Numbered from the stretch's first letter, positions 38,830 to 49,313 are shown. The stretch: DNA of 64,000 nucleotides from Melioribacteraceae bacterium (GCA_021740785.1 JAIOZI010000023.1:1-64000); one strand, 5' to 3'. A program made the numbers and translations. The notes: generated by a model not told the origin, from the letters alone.

Positions 38830-39405
38830 GAATACCTCCCAATCTGGTTAGTAAATAAGAAATTAAGTAAATATTGATTGTATTACTTTTTTTAAATAAA
38901 TCATCGATCTCAAACAGACATGCGTAATTATCAGTTTAAAAATTATCTTCGATTAAATTAATTTCAGTATTATTACTAATTATTGGATCTAAAAAAATGA
39001 TATACGTAACTGTGGTATGCAGTTGGTCTAGCCCTAAATAGTGATCCGAGTCTATATTTTTATACAAGTAAAGTCCATTATTATATTTTTCGATATAAAC
39101 AAGAAGACAACAAGTCTATAAACTGTTTATCTTCTCCCCCAGGTATTTTCAAAAGAATAAGTGGATTCCATAATAAATACTTTAGAAATGAATTTCAAAT
39201 TAATTCTTAAAAATTATTACAAAAAATTAGATTAGTTTTCTTTAATGACCGGCATTTTCTGCCGTTATAAATGAATTGGCGAGAGTTTTTGTTTATGGAA
39301 ATTTCTGCACAAATTGATCTAAATCACAACCTAGAATTTATGAAGAACAAAAACCCCGAATAAAATCCGGGGTTAATGAACAAGCTGTATCACTTAACAA
39401 AGACA
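38830..39405. other. Gene-free interval upstream of the giant gene
   Basis: A 576-bp AT-rich region between two minus-strand secreted-protein genes. It contains the terminator of the BNR-propeller gene at its right end (39352-39374). It presumably also holds the promoter and leader of the giant gene at its left end. I see no open frame of note and no RNA gene. Confidence 0.5.
39352..39374 (-). terminator. Terminator of the BNR-propeller secreted-protein gene
   Basis: AACCCCG (39352-39358) pairs with CGGGGTT (39368-39374). On the minus strand the hairpin is followed by TTTTT. It lies about 30 bp after the stop at 39406. Confidence 0.85.
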
Positions 39406-41772
39406 TCATTTCATTAAAATCATTTTTTTTGTTAATAAAAAATTATTTGACTGCAGCCTATAAAAATAAATCCCACTGCTTAGCTCCGAAGCATCGAATT
39501 GAACTGAGTAGATATTTGCTTCCATTTCGCGATTTACTAATGTTGATATTTCCTCTCCCAGCAAATTGTAAATTTTCAAAGTAACAAAACCTGGTTCCGG
39601 TATAGAAAATTCAATACTCGTTGAGGGATTAAATGGATTAGGATAGTTCTGGTATAATACGTATTGATCAGCATTAAACTTCGCCCTGTCTTCTCGCAAG
39701 GAAGAAATATCGCCTGCGGCATAATGCCCGTAAAGACCAAGATCGGTTCCAACTAACAATTCATCGTAATATAATACATTGATTCTCGTCCCGACAGGGT
39801 AACTGTAACCGAGAGTCCATGCCGAACTTGATAAATCGTAATAGTAAACTTCATGATCTACGGCACAATAAACAGTATCCACGCCAATTGTAATTGCCGT
39901 TGCTTCTTTCCCTGGTGAAAAAGGAAAACCGCTTGTTGTAAACGGTGTCCACAAACCGGAAGTATCGAGTGGTTTGTAATAAGCTATGGGATGATTAATG
40001 CCTGCATCGGTACCGGCTGCATAAACAGTATCGCCTCCTGCACTGATCTCAACATCCCAAATAGTTGCAACAATAGTTGAACCGGTACTTGTTCCGCCCG
40101 GTCCCATATCTTGAGAAGGTGTCCATGTTGAACCGCTCTTAACTAATCTATATATACTCCTTCCTTGAGGCGCCGATAAATCATACAAGACACTAACATA
40201 CGCAACAGTGTCGCTTCCTTCCATATTAAATTCAATATCCGATACATCAACATCCTGACCTACGGATGAAGCTTCCAGCAGAATTTGATCCCAGTTAGTT
40301 CCGGCGTCAGTTGTATAAAATAATCCTCCTTTGTCAACATCCTGAATTTCAAATCCGGCAAATACAATCTGCGGATCATAATCACACACTTCAATTGCTA
40401 ATGCCTTTGTACCAATTCCGTTAAAATTATAAGGGGCGTTTTCCGGTGAAAAAACTTGCAGCCATGAATTTCCATTATCAGATGATTTATAAATTCTTAC
40501 ATTGCCCACGTATACTACATTAGTATCCGATTGATTCATTTCTGCAGAATAATAGGGAGAGCCGTCTCCATTAGGAAAAATTGCATTAGTCCAACTCGGA
40601 GTTGATTGATAATTTATCACCTTTCTAATACCGGATTTTGATGCAAGCCAAGCAGAGTTTTTATTCGGCAGCATATCAAAGTCATCAACTTGAACGGCTT
40701 CAACACCATCATCAATTTCAAAGATAGTTTCGCCGTCATCATCCGAAGCGCCGATGCCCTGATCGGTAGTCATGTAAACAATACTTGAATTAACCGGATC
40801 AACAAATACGGAACCGTCATTAGGATGAGTTTCATCTCCGCCAACAAACCCAAACGGATACCAATTTCCGTTTGTTCCGTTATTATCATTATAACCTTTT
40901 GCGGTATATACTCTGTAAGAAGACGAATCTCCTGAGAATGCAATATTCTTGCCCGATACGCCTCCGAGACCGGTTGCATAGGAACTCCAAGTATTTTCAT
41001 CATCGGAATAAGCTACATATTTATCCAGCCCATCAGTTCCCACAATAAATAATCTTCCACTTGGAGCAATCCCAAAAGACATCCAAGTTACCGAAGCACT
41101 TAATCCACTCGGAGAAATATCATTATACGATGTTGAACCGGTTAATGAATCAAAAGTATCGGTAAATTTATATAAATTAGGAGATATACCTTCCGTAAAA
41201 ATATACAAGGAATCATCAAGCGGATTTATTGCAATAGTTGCCATGTTCAAAATCGGAATACCGGTTATAGGCGAGCCGCTGCCCGCAATAAATGATGCGT
41301 TGGTATCTAAGTCCCCAAAATGTAATTCCCCTCCCTCTAAGAAAAATAGTTTATCGCCATGAATCAATAAATTATTAAGCGATCCTAAACCGGTGTAAAC
41401 TGTACTGACTGTAGAATCCGACGGGTGACTGCTCAGAAGATTCTCCTCGTGAATGAATAATATTTTTTCTGAATTTTTATGAGCTGCAATATGTTGAATA
41501 CCGCTTCCATATCCGGCTGAAGCATCAACGCCAGGCATCACAAAAAACCTGCCGAATGCAGGCGTGGTTGAATTAGAATGAACATCTGCATAAAAAATTG
41601 AATTGGCGCTTTCTGTTGATATGAAGATTCTGCTTGTATCAATATTTTTTTCATATACCGATATTGCGTTTATTCTGCCCCCGTAAACTGCTTCTACATC
41701 CGGCGCGCTCAACTGCGCTAATATTACAGTGTTTATAAACAAAGCAATAATCACCAGTATTATTCTTTTCAT
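39406..41772 (-). CDS. Secreted BNR/sialidase-type propeller protein, T9SS cargo
   Basis: A 788-residue protein from the ATG at 41772, which opens the signal peptide MKRIILVIIALFINTVILAQ; an upstream start would place a polar leader before it. The body is a beta-propeller with Asp-box/BNR-like motifs such as YKSSDNGNSWLQVF and YTTDAGTNWDQI, seen in sialidase- and VPS10-like propellers. The end is a type-A sorting domain (LYQNYPNPFNPSTSIEFSIP to KKMILMK). Catalytic sialidase residues are not evident, so a binding or structural role is more likely. It is a single gene with its own terminator. Its upstream neighbour is the repeat-containing interval at 41.8-42.5 kb. Confidence 0.83.
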   Translation of the reverse strand: MKRIILVIIALFINTVILAQLSAPDVEAVYGGRINAISVYEKNIDTSRIFISTESANSIFYADVHSNSTTPAFGRFFVMPGVDASAGYGSGIQHIAAHKNSEKILFIHEENLLSSHPSDSTVSTVYTGLGSLNNLLIHGDKLFFLEGGELHFGDLDTNASFIAGSGSPITGIPILNMATIAINPLDDSLYIFTEGISPNLYKFTDTFDSLTGSTSYNDISPSGLSASVTWMSFGIAPSGRLFIVGTDGLDKYVAYSDDENTWSSYATGLGGVSGKNIAFSGDSSSYRVYTAKGYNDNNGTNGNWYPFGFVGGDETHPNDGSVFVDPVNSSIVYMTTDQGIGASDDDGETIFEIDDGVEAVQVDDFDMLPNKNSAWLASKSGIRKVINYQSTPSWTNAIFPNGDGSPYYSAEMNQSDTNVVYVGNVRIYKSSDNGNSWLQVFSPENAPYNFNGIGTKALAIEVCDYDPQIVFAGFEIQDVDKGGLFYTTDAGTNWDQILLEASSVGQDVDVSDIEFNMEGSDTVAYVSVLYDLSAPQGRSIYRLVKSGSTWTPSQDMGPGGTSTGSTIVATIWDVEISAGGDTVYAAGTDAGINHPIAYYKPLDTSGLWTPFTTSGFPFSPGKEATAITIGVDTVYCAVDHEVYYYDLSSSAWTLGYSYPVGTRINVLYYDELLVGTDLGLYGHYAAGDISSLREDRAKFNADQYVLYQNYPNPFNPSTSIEFSIPEPGFVTLKIYNLLGEEISTLVNREMEANIYSVQFDASELSSGIYFYRLQSNNFLLTKKMILMK

Positions 41773-42470
41773 TTTTACTCCTGATTTGTAATTGAAAGCC
41801 GGTGCCAATATAATGCTGACGGTTAAATTTTAATGTTAGCCAGCTCAATATTTCTTATTGCTTTATAGAATTTGGCTTTTATTGTGACCTAGATTACAAA
41901 CTTTCCGGTTTTAATTCTAATGAATCGCAAGGTTATACACAGATTCTGAGAATGATTTCTAATTTGAAAAATCTCAAACAATTCAACGAGGAAGAAAAAT
42001 TTGTTGAGATTGTTATTTCCTATCAATGTTGGCGACTTATATTTAGAAATGATTTCACACAAAATGAAAATAAAAAACTGCCGGGCTTTAGCTTGGCTAC
42101 CGGTGTGTGCAGTCCCTAATATCATTGATCTAATTCTTAAATGAATCGCGGATAAATGCATGGCGCAAATGTGAGTTCTTTTATTGCCGCGAATGCGCGA
42201 ATGTAAAATAGCAAAGACTCACATCTTAATTTCATCAGCAATAATTGGTTTGCAGCAATTATAAAAAGTGAACAAACTCCAAAGAGATTGAATTATTTCT
42301 CTGAATGATTTTATGCAAAAAGAATTTCGTTCGAGTAAATAGCTCCGTCATTTAGAGATTGTGTTAAATGTTAATTGTAGAGCTTGCCTGCCGGTAGGCA
42401 AGCCCAAACATATTTGATCTAATTCTTAATAGATGTTTTTTAAATCTCTTTACTGCCGGATAAAATTTTA
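41773..42470. other. Gene-free interval with repeat remnants
   Basis: About 700 bp with no credible gene. It holds a 16-bp direct repeat (TTGATCTAATTCTTAA at 42125-42140 and 42414-42429), each copy preceded by a GC-richer stretch starting GCTTG. A palindrome and phrases such as GCGAATGCGCGAATG are typical of decayed dispersed repeats. A 90-codon minus frame inside shows no domain or ribosome-binding site. Confidence 0.5.
42382..42403. repeat. Inverted repeat in intergenic region
   Basis: GCTTGCCT (42382-42389) and AGGCAAGC (42396-42403) flank GCCGGT. It has no T-run, so it is more likely a palindromic dispersed repeat than a terminator. Confidence 0.65.
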
Positions 42471-42911
42471 TTAGTAAGGGAATTCCAAATCTTTAATTGA
42501 ATATGCGGTTCCGCTTACTCTTAAAACCGCATCACCCTCATAATGTAATTCTCCGAATGTTCCTTCGGTTTTGGTCCCGGTATAGCTCAGTGTATTTGAT
42601 GTTCCATCTTCGGTAGCTGAGAGCGTGACCTGTTCATCTGTTTTTGTACCGGTAAATTTGAAATTGAATACTTGGTAACTCAAAGAAGCGGAACCGTATC
42701 CGAATGTTCCGGAACCGGTTAACGTGTTTTCGGTTACATTAAAAGATGCTTTTACTTTTATACTATCTGTTAAACCGTTTACAGTCCGCCAATAATTTGA
42801 TTCCCACTCCAATGTGTTAGTATTATTATTGGGCGATGCTGGATCGTCATCTTTACTGCATCCTGTAAAAACTAAAAAAAGTGCGAATAATAGGATTAAA
42901 ACTTTTTTCAT
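42471..42911 (-). CDS. Small lipoprotein
   Basis: A 146-residue protein with a type II signal peptide: MKKVLILLFALFLVFTGC, lipidation at C18, followed by SKDDDPASPNNN, a flexible linker typical of surface or periplasmic lipoproteins in this group. The mature part is beta-rich (SGTFGYGSASLSYQVFNFKF, TEGTFGELHYEG) and may form a small beta-sandwich or lipocalin-like barrel. No family is recognised. AAAGGAAC precedes the ATG. It lies between the BNR-propeller gene and the secreted EEP gene on the same strand, with gaps over 200 bp on each side. Confidence 0.75.
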   Translation of the reverse strand: MKKVLILLFALFLVFTGCSKDDDPASPNNNTNTLEWESNYWRTVNGLTDSIKVKASFNVTENTLTGSGTFGYGSASLSYQVFNFKFTGTKTDEQVTLSATEDGTSNTLSYTGTKTEGTFGELHYEGDAVLRVSGTAYSIKDLEFPY

Positions 42912-43113
42912 ATCAAGTTCCTTTCTTAATAAATTGTAATTATTGTTTTGTTTTAATGTTAGTAATTTTTCGATTACCAGTCGATATTCCGATTGTAAAT
43001 TCGTTTGTAATTATCATTGATTGAAATCATTTCTGATGGTTTGATGTAATAAGGATAGAATATACTATTATGGCATATCTGAAGCAAGCAATGGTTCAGG
43101 AATTCAAAACTAT

Positions 43114-44856
43114 TTATCTCATCAGTATCATTTTTTTTACTTGATGATATTCATCCGCAGAGATTTCATAGAAATAAACGCCGGTCGGCAATTGATTATT
43201 TTTTATTGAATAATGAATATTGTACAAACCGGCTTGCTGAATTTCATCAACAAGTGTTGTTATTTGCCTCCCCAAAACATCAAATATCTTTAGCTCCACT
43301 CTGCTTTCAAAAGGCAACTCATAACTAATAACTGTTTCCGGGTTGAATGGATTCGGATAGTTCTGATACAACTTGAAATCCCCGGGTATTTCTGATTGAT
43401 GGTGTATATTAGTTTGCGGACTCAAATCAAAATCAGCAACCACCGGTAAATGATCGGATGCATTCAACGCATCGGTTTCATATAAGCCGTAATAATCTAA
43501 TGTATCAGCAGGCAAAACAGGAGTAAAGAGAACAAACGAATTTGTCTTCTCCATAACCGACCCGGAATAAACGATATAATCTAAATGACCGGGTACATAC
43601 GAACTGCTTTCACTGTACCATGTGAAAGTAAGGGGCAATTCATTTACAGGTGCGAGCGCATCCTCAAGTGCCGTGCCGTCCCAATCAGGATTGAAATCAT
43701 CACCGTAAACACTGTTGTTAAAAATATCGCCGGTCAACAGTGTATTTAATTGTGACGAGTAACCGACTAAATTCATATCCCCAACTATTATAATAGGTGT
43801 GTTCTCATCAATAGTTAATTCACCACCGGGTTCTTTTGCTTCTCGGATGAACGACATAAACGCATCAATTTCCTGCTGCCTGTATTCGTTATTAGCGCAG
43901 CACGGCGGGTGAGCATTTATGAATAAAATATTCGTTCCGTATTTTTCAGCTGCATCAATTAAAAACGCTCCGTTCCCGTAACTCGATCCGCTGTATGACG
44001 GAATAAACCAGCTTTCCAAAATTGGGAATCTGCTCAACACAATAATATCACCGTTTTCTTTACCGTTATACCATTGCTCTCCATCGTTTAATGGAATCAT
44101 CTCGCCGACAAGCTGTGCAACCTGCTCGGGCGAATGATCATAAATTTCTTGAAAGCCGATAATATCAGGAGATAAAACCGGGAGAATTCTTGCAAAAATT
44201 TCCTGCCGATCGAAAAGTCCGTCGTATAAAACATTATAAGATAATACCCGTAAATAATCCGGATCTTTTTTTGTAATGGAATATTTGGGATACTCGAAAT
44301 ATTTTTCTCTATCTATATAATAAGAGATGTAACCGCTGTCAGGTAATTTATCCCCGGCGCCGAAATTATCATCGAATTTAATTTTTATTGAATCCGACGG
44401 GAAGTAATCAGTGCCGTTACTGAACAGTGAAGTCCGCAGCCGGATCTCAAATATATCCGAAGATACAGTCGGAGCGGAAACTAATTCGATTTTACTGTGA
44501 TTATAATCCGATTGAAATCCGGTTTCATCGGTCAAAGTTAATTTTCTTTCCCCGAAATTGTAAGTAACATATAAATTATCTTCTTCGTTGTTTGATACAA
44601 TTATTAACCGGATCAAATTTTCTTCCTGCAGATTAATTTCGCGACCTACTTCAATGCATAAATATAAGTATAGAGAATCGTTTGTAATCCAAAGAGATTG
44701 AAAATCAATTTCACCCTCAGATTGATCAACCGAATCGATAAAAACAGGTGAATAATTTTCCCACTCATCAAAATGTCCATCAAGAAAAATTGAAGTTGAT
44801 TGAGCAAAAAGTAAGTTTGAAAATAAAACAAGTGCGATAATGAAAAAAATTTTCAT
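43114..44856 (-). CDS. Secreted endonuclease/exonuclease/phosphatase-family protein, T9SS cargo
   Basis: A 580-residue protein: signal peptide (FFIIALVLFSNLLFAQ), an N-terminal CBM9-like beta-sandwich (about 22-190, LDGHFDEWENYSPVFID), an EEP (DNase I-like) domain (about 200-476) and a sorting domain (LYQNYPNPFNPETVISYELP). The EEP active-site set is complete: N208 (LSYNVLYDG), E237 (GFQEIYD), H316 (NAHPPCC), D360/N362 (VGDMNLVG), D426 (HLDYIVY) and D468/H469 (ASDHLPV). Such enzymes cut phosphodiester or phosphomonoester bonds with a divalent metal; DNA, RNA, phospholipid or sugar-phosphate could be the substrate. It diverges from the plus-strand cargo/receptor run across a 263-bp gap. Confidence 0.9.
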   Translation of the reverse strand: MKIFFIIALVLFSNLLFAQSTSIFLDGHFDEWENYSPVFIDSVDQSEGEIDFQSLWITNDSLYLYLCIEVGREINLQEENLIRLIIVSNNEEDNLYVTYNFGERKLTLTDETGFQSDYNHSKIELVSAPTVSSDIFEIRLRTSLFSNGTDYFPSDSIKIKFDDNFGAGDKLPDSGYISYYIDREKYFEYPKYSITKKDPDYLRVLSYNVLYDGLFDRQEIFARILPVLSPDIIGFQEIYDHSPEQVAQLVGEMIPLNDGEQWYNGKENGDIIVLSRFPILESWFIPSYSGSSYGNGAFLIDAAEKYGTNILFINAHPPCCANNEYRQQEIDAFMSFIREAKEPGGELTIDENTPIIIVGDMNLVGYSSQLNTLLTGDIFNNSVYGDDFNPDWDGTALEDALAPVNELPLTFTWYSESSSYVPGHLDYIVYSGSVMEKTNSFVLFTPVLPADTLDYYGLYETDALNASDHLPVVADFDLSPQTNIHHQSEIPGDFKLYQNYPNPFNPETVISYELPFESRVELKIFDVLGRQITTLVDEIQQAGLYNIHYSIKNNQLPTGVYFYEISADEYHQVKKMILMR

Positions 44857-45119
44857 TTTTCCTCAAATAGAATTTACTTTAGAAAGAATAATTATGTTAT
44901 TAAAATAGAAATATTTGCGGTAAGAAATGAAGACTATAAAAAAAACTGGACATTAGGGTAAAATGTTTTTGATTGATTTAGTACTTTATTGCGGTTAACT
45001 TTAGCTGATTAATTAATTGTATGTTAAATTCACATTAAAAGATAGTTCTGCCAATTCATGTCGTTGATAACTATATATTGTATCGCTATTTTTCAAATCC
45101 CAAAAAAATAAAATCTATT

Positions 45120-47201
45120 ATGAAACTAAAGTTATTCATTTTGTTTGCGGTAATCTTTGTCTTCGCTTTTACATCAGTAGGAGACAGGGAGAAAAAATAC
45201 TATTATAAAATCTTTGCCGATGATGATTCGAAGTTCACGAATGTCGGTAATATTGCTCTTACGGTAACGAACTTCGGTACGTATGGTCACGGATTCAGCA
45301 AGTGGCCCGAACAGCCCTCATGTGAATACCCGATCGGCAGCGGAATCGAACATATATTTGACGGCGGATTGTGGGTAGGTGGATTTTTAAGTGATGACTC
45401 GCTCGGATCAAACCGGTTAGGTCCTTATGTTTCTACCGGTGCAGTTGATGCATCATCGGTTTCCAACCGCGGCGGTGGATTTGAATACACAAACAAAAGA
45501 GAAGATGTAATTAAAGAAAGATCATCACTGTTGGAATCAAAATCTTTCAGCCCGGATGCAGTTTCACATCAAGATTTTTTCATGGAATACGTTGATACAA
45601 ACACAGCAATAGGCAGCGAGCCGATAGTTGATCATGATCCGCTCGGCATTGCAGTCCGGCATGAAACATACGCTTGGAATTTTCCCTTTGCGGATTTCTT
45701 TGTGATTATGAATTACTGGATTAAAAACGTAGGGGATAAATACATCGACAGTGTTTATGTAGGTTTGTGGACTGATTCAGTTGTTAGAAACACTAACATC
45801 ACCGGCAGACCTTCCGGCGGTGATTTTTATAACAAAGGCGGCAACGGTTACAACGATTCTCTAAATATGGCATATGAATTTGATGCAACCGGCGATGTTG
45901 GTTTTACCGATAGTTATATCGGCATTCAATTTTTAGGTTCCGATACCGATTTCGAATCCGTGAATTTTGTAAGCTGGCAGTTTAGAAATACAGACGACCC
46001 CAGGTTTTTTGCTCCTACAATTGATGTCGAAAGATATCAAAAGATGCGCGGCTTCTTCGGCAGCAACAGCCGTTATGGTGACGGTGTGACTGCTTCGGAT
46101 TTAAAATCACCAAGCAACAGGTCTATGCTGATCACAATGGGTGATGTAAATTCAATTGCGCCCGGCGATTCTATTAACGTAACATTTGCAATTGTAGCAG
46201 CAAAGAAAACCGGTATTGATTTACCTTCACTCGATACGGAAGAACAAAAATCAGAATTATATACTCACGGTGCATGGGCGCTAAGAGCTTATAACGGGGA
46301 AGACAGAAACGGCGACGGCATCATTGATCCCGATGAAGATCTTGACGGTGACGGTAAAATAACCCGTTACATTCTGCCTGCGCCTCCGAAGCTGCCTAAA
46401 ACAAAGGTTATTCCTGAAAATCAAAGAGTCACGGTTTATTGGGATAAATCATCAGAAAAATCTATTGACCCTATTTCCGGTAAAAAAGATTTTGAAGGAT
46501 ACAGGCTCTACAGAACAAATCCCGGGTATGAATTAGGCGGCAGCATTGATTTGATTTCTTCCCTTGTTAAGATTGCCGAGTTTGACAGTATGGGAAATGA
46601 CATAGGATTCAATACCGGTTTTTCACAGGTTGAAATGATTGAACCGGTAACCTTCCCCGGAGATACAACTAAATATTATTATAAATTCGAAATCGAAGAT
46701 CTGTTGAACGGATGGCAGTACACTTATACTGTTACGTCTTTTGATGAAGGCGACCCGGGAAATAATTTGAGCAGTTTGGAATCAAGCTTGCTTGGAAATT
46801 CGACACGAATAATTCCGGGAACTCTTCCCACATCGGATGCAAATGTTAAAATCGGAGTTTATCCGAATCCTTATTACGGCGGCGCTTACTGGGACGGTTC
46901 ATCTGAGAGATTGAGAAAAATTTATTTTTATAACCTCCCCGAAGAATGCGAAATAACGGTCTATACTTTATCAGGTGATATTGTCAAAAATATTTACCAT
47001 AATCAGATCAGTAATGGATCGGATATTCGTTGGTTCGAAAATTATGCGCGTGATGCATCTCAGAAAATGGCAGGCGGGGAACATGCATGGGACTTGATTA
47101 CAAATGATAATCAGGCAATCGCAACCGGGCTTTATCTTTTTAGTGTTAAAGACATTGCAAACGGAAATATAAAGACAGGTAAATTTTTAGTTATCAAATA
47201 A
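45120..47201 (+). CDS. Secreted protein with EF-hand loop and C-terminal sorting domain
   Basis: A 693-residue exported protein. The ATG at 45120 opens the signal peptide (KLFILFAVIFVFAFTS); an ATG 14 codons earlier would add a polar leader. A canonical calcium loop DRNGDGIIDPDE lies at about 395-406, followed by DLDGDGKI, as in dockerin or thrombospondin-3 type sites. A fibronectin-like part follows (LPKTKVIPENQRVTVYWDKS). The end (VYPNPYYGGAYW to TGKFLVIK) is a variant of the T9SS/FlgD-like Ig sorting domain. The main body is not recognised. It is the first gene of a long plus-strand run and is 14 bp from the next gene, so it is probably in an operon with the OB-fold protein. Confidence 0.82.
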   Translation: MKLKLFILFAVIFVFAFTSVGDREKKYYYKIFADDDSKFTNVGNIALTVTNFGTYGHGFSKWPEQPSCEYPIGSGIEHIFDGGLWVGGFLSDDSLGSNRLGPYVSTGAVDASSVSNRGGGFEYTNKREDVIKERSSLLESKSFSPDAVSHQDFFMEYVDTNTAIGSEPIVDHDPLGIAVRHETYAWNFPFADFFVIMNYWIKNVGDKYIDSVYVGLWTDSVVRNTNITGRPSGGDFYNKGGNGYNDSLNMAYEFDATGDVGFTDSYIGIQFLGSDTDFESVNFVSWQFRNTDDPRFFAPTIDVERYQKMRGFFGSNSRYGDGVTASDLKSPSNRSMLITMGDVNSIAPGDSINVTFAIVAAKKTGIDLPSLDTEEQKSELYTHGAWALRAYNGEDRNGDGIIDPDEDLDGDGKITRYILPAPPKLPKTKVIPENQRVTVYWDKSSEKSIDPISGKKDFEGYRLYRTNPGYELGGSIDLISSLVKIAEFDSMGNDIGFNTGFSQVEMIEPVTFPGDTTKYYYKFEIEDLLNGWQYTYTVTSFDEGDPGNNLSSLESSLLGNSTRIIPGTLPTSDANVKIGVYPNPYYGGAYWDGSSERLRKIYFYNLPEECEITVYTLSGDIVKNIYHNQISNGSDIRWFENYARDASQKMAGGEHAWDLITNDNQAIATGLYLFSVKDIANGNIKTGKFLVIK

Positions 47202-47215
47202 AAAGGAAAAACAAT

Positions 47216-49303
47216 ATGAAGAAAGTAATACTAATCCTGCTATTTACTCTAGCAGGAAGCAGCTTATTTGCTCAAACATATCCTGAAGTAACAATTAATG
47301 ATATACAATATCTCAGCGACGAGGTTCTTTTAGCTCCTCCTCATGATGGTTTATCGGCTTATGAAGGCGATACGGTTGTTGTTCAAGGAATTATATCAGT
47401 TGCGCCTTATTGGGATTCAAATCCTGATAGCGGTACAACTTTAATTGTCGGCGCACCCGGATTCTATCTGCAGGATGAAAACAATCCTGAATTCGGCGGA
47501 CTGTTATGCCGGTTTCCCGGAGGCTCGGGAGCTGCATTTAATGCACTCGATACCGGGATGGTTGTAAAAATCACAGGATTTATTCAAGAGTACTTTACTA
47601 CTACACAGTTCAACTTAATTAAATTCGAAGCCGAAGATGTTGTTGATTTCAGTCAACGCCCGGAACCGGTTCAGTTGACACTTGATTCATTGAGTGAAAC
47701 CGGAACTTCTAATCCTAACTATCTTGCAGAAAAGTGGGAACAAAGATATGTAGAACTAAGAAATGTTACTGTTAGTCATGCATACTCTTATGGATCAGGA
47801 ACCTATGTAATTTTTGATGAAAACGGAACTGAAATTTTAGTCGGTAATGTTTCTTCATATTGGAGAAATCAACCTCTTATTCAGCCGGGTACAAAATTAG
47901 AATACATCAGGGGCTACATAGAAAATAGAACTAATGTAGATGCTTATTGGTTTATTATAAATCCTGTCTATCCAACTGATATTAAGGTTGGTAATGTTAT
48001 ACCGCCGGATATATCAAATGTAGGTAGAGATTTAGGCTTTGTAAGTTTTGGTGATGAAGTTGAGGTTTCAGCAGATGTAATTGATACAGACGGCACATTG
48101 AATGAAGTAAAATTAATGTACCAGGTAAATGACGGAAGTTCGCAGTCAATAGATATGACATTATCAGCAGGTAATACTTATACAGCCACATTACCTTTCT
48201 TTTCAGATTCAACATTAGTTTCATATTATGTTAAAGCAGTAGATAATGAGGGATACGAAGCTTACAGTCCTCAGGATACAACACACGATAAATATTTCTT
48301 CTGGGTATTGGATAGAGATATTACAATCAAAGATATTCAGAGGAGTCCGTTCGGCGGCGGCTGGAGCGCTTATGATGGATTTGAAGTTACGGTTAGCGGT
48401 ATTGTTACCTCTGATACTTCATCGATGATTTTTGCTGCGCAAGTTCATATTCAGGATGGTACCGGTCCGTGGTCAGGTATCTGGTTATTCAGTGATAATA
48501 TTCTCGAATTGCAGGAAGGCGATAATGTAACTATTACAGGAACAGTTGATGAAGATTTCGATTATACGAGAATAGAAAACATTACAGATGTCACAATAAA
48601 TTCAACAGGTAATCCTCTGCCGGATCCAACTCCCGTATCTACCGAAACTATTGGAACTGTTAGTGCCGGAACTCTGCCAGCCGAAGAATATGAAGGTGTT
48701 TTGGTTACATACGGTAGTGTTACTGTAATTGATGAGAACGCTGATGGCGAGGCTGGTCCGGATGAAGGCAGCGGCGGAAGCAGAAATTTTGGCGAAATGT
48801 TAGTTGCCGATGACAGTAATATCGGGACACGAGTTGAGCTTGAACAAGGTAATAATGATTACCATAACTATTGGGATGCTTCGTTGGAACTCGAACCGAT
48901 AAGAATCAAACAAGGCGACACGTTTGAAGAATTAATCGGTATTCAGTACTTCTCATTCAGTAATTATAAATTAGTCCCGAGAACCAACGACGATTTCGTT
49001 GGTCATGTAACCGACGTAAAAGATGAAGCCTTAACCGCAGAGAAATACAGCTTGGCTCAGAATTATCCTAATCCGTTCAATCCAACAACAAATATTCAAT
49101 TTTCAATTCCCGAATCAGGTTTGGTTACATTGAAAATTTATGATGTACTGGGTCAGGAAGTTATGAATTTAATCAACCAAGAAATGAACCGCGGCGTTCA
49201 TAGAATTAAAGTTGATGCTTCACAGTTAAGTTCCGGAATATATTTCTATAGATTAGATACCGGTAATTTTACATCAACAAAGAAGATGCTTTTACTCAAA
49301 TAA
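47216..49303 (+). CDS. Secreted OB-fold protein, T9SS cargo
   Basis: A 695-residue exported protein: signal peptide (LILLFTLAGSSLFAQ), an OB-fold-like domain (about 45-165: DTVVVQGIISVAPYW, GFYLQDENNPEFGG), an Ig-like domain (about 255-370), a second OB-fold-like domain (about 375-480: FEVTVSGIVTSDTSS, VHIQDGTGPWSGIWLF) and a sorting domain (LAQNYPNPFNPTTNIQFSIP). These OB modules resemble those in extracellular nucleases such as YhcR and ExeM, where they accompany catalytic domains; no catalytic domain is present here. A clear AAAAGGAAAA ribosome-binding site precedes the ATG. A stem-loop (49314-49339) follows its stop. Confidence 0.85.
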   Translation: MKKVILILLFTLAGSSLFAQTYPEVTINDIQYLSDEVLLAPPHDGLSAYEGDTVVVQGIISVAPYWDSNPDSGTTLIVGAPGFYLQDENNPEFGGLLCRFPGGSGAAFNALDTGMVVKITGFIQEYFTTTQFNLIKFEAEDVVDFSQRPEPVQLTLDSLSETGTSNPNYLAEKWEQRYVELRNVTVSHAYSYGSGTYVIFDENGTEILVGNVSSYWRNQPLIQPGTKLEYIRGYIENRTNVDAYWFIINPVYPTDIKVGNVIPPDISNVGRDLGFVSFGDEVEVSADVIDTDGTLNEVKLMYQVNDGSSQSIDMTLSAGNTYTATLPFFSDSTLVSYYVKAVDNEGYEAYSPQDTTHDKYFFWVLDRDITIKDIQRSPFGGGWSAYDGFEVTVSGIVTSDTSSMIFAAQVHIQDGTGPWSGIWLFSDNILELQEGDNVTITGTVDEDFDYTRIENITDVTINSTGNPLPDPTPVSTETIGTVSAGTLPAEEYEGVLVTYGSVTVIDENADGEAGPDEGSGGSRNFGEMLVADDSNIGTRVELEQGNNDYHNYWDASLELEPIRIKQGDTFEELIGIQYFSFSNYKLVPRTNDDFVGHVTDVKDEALTAEKYSLAQNYPNPFNPTTNIQFSIPESGLVTLKIYDVLGQEVMNLINQEMNRGVHRIKVDASQLSSGIYFYRLDTGNFTSTKKMLLLK

Positions 49304-49313
49304 AAATTATTAG

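Noticed and set aside
41889-42161. A 90-codon minus-strand frame in the 41.8-42.5 kb gap
   Set aside because: It has no ribosome-binding site, odd composition and overlaps repeat remnants; no domain is recognised.
43114-44856. Sialidase or phospholipase-C-type toxin for the secreted enzymes
   Set aside because: The active-site residues fit the general EEP superfamily only; no toxin-specific features are visible.
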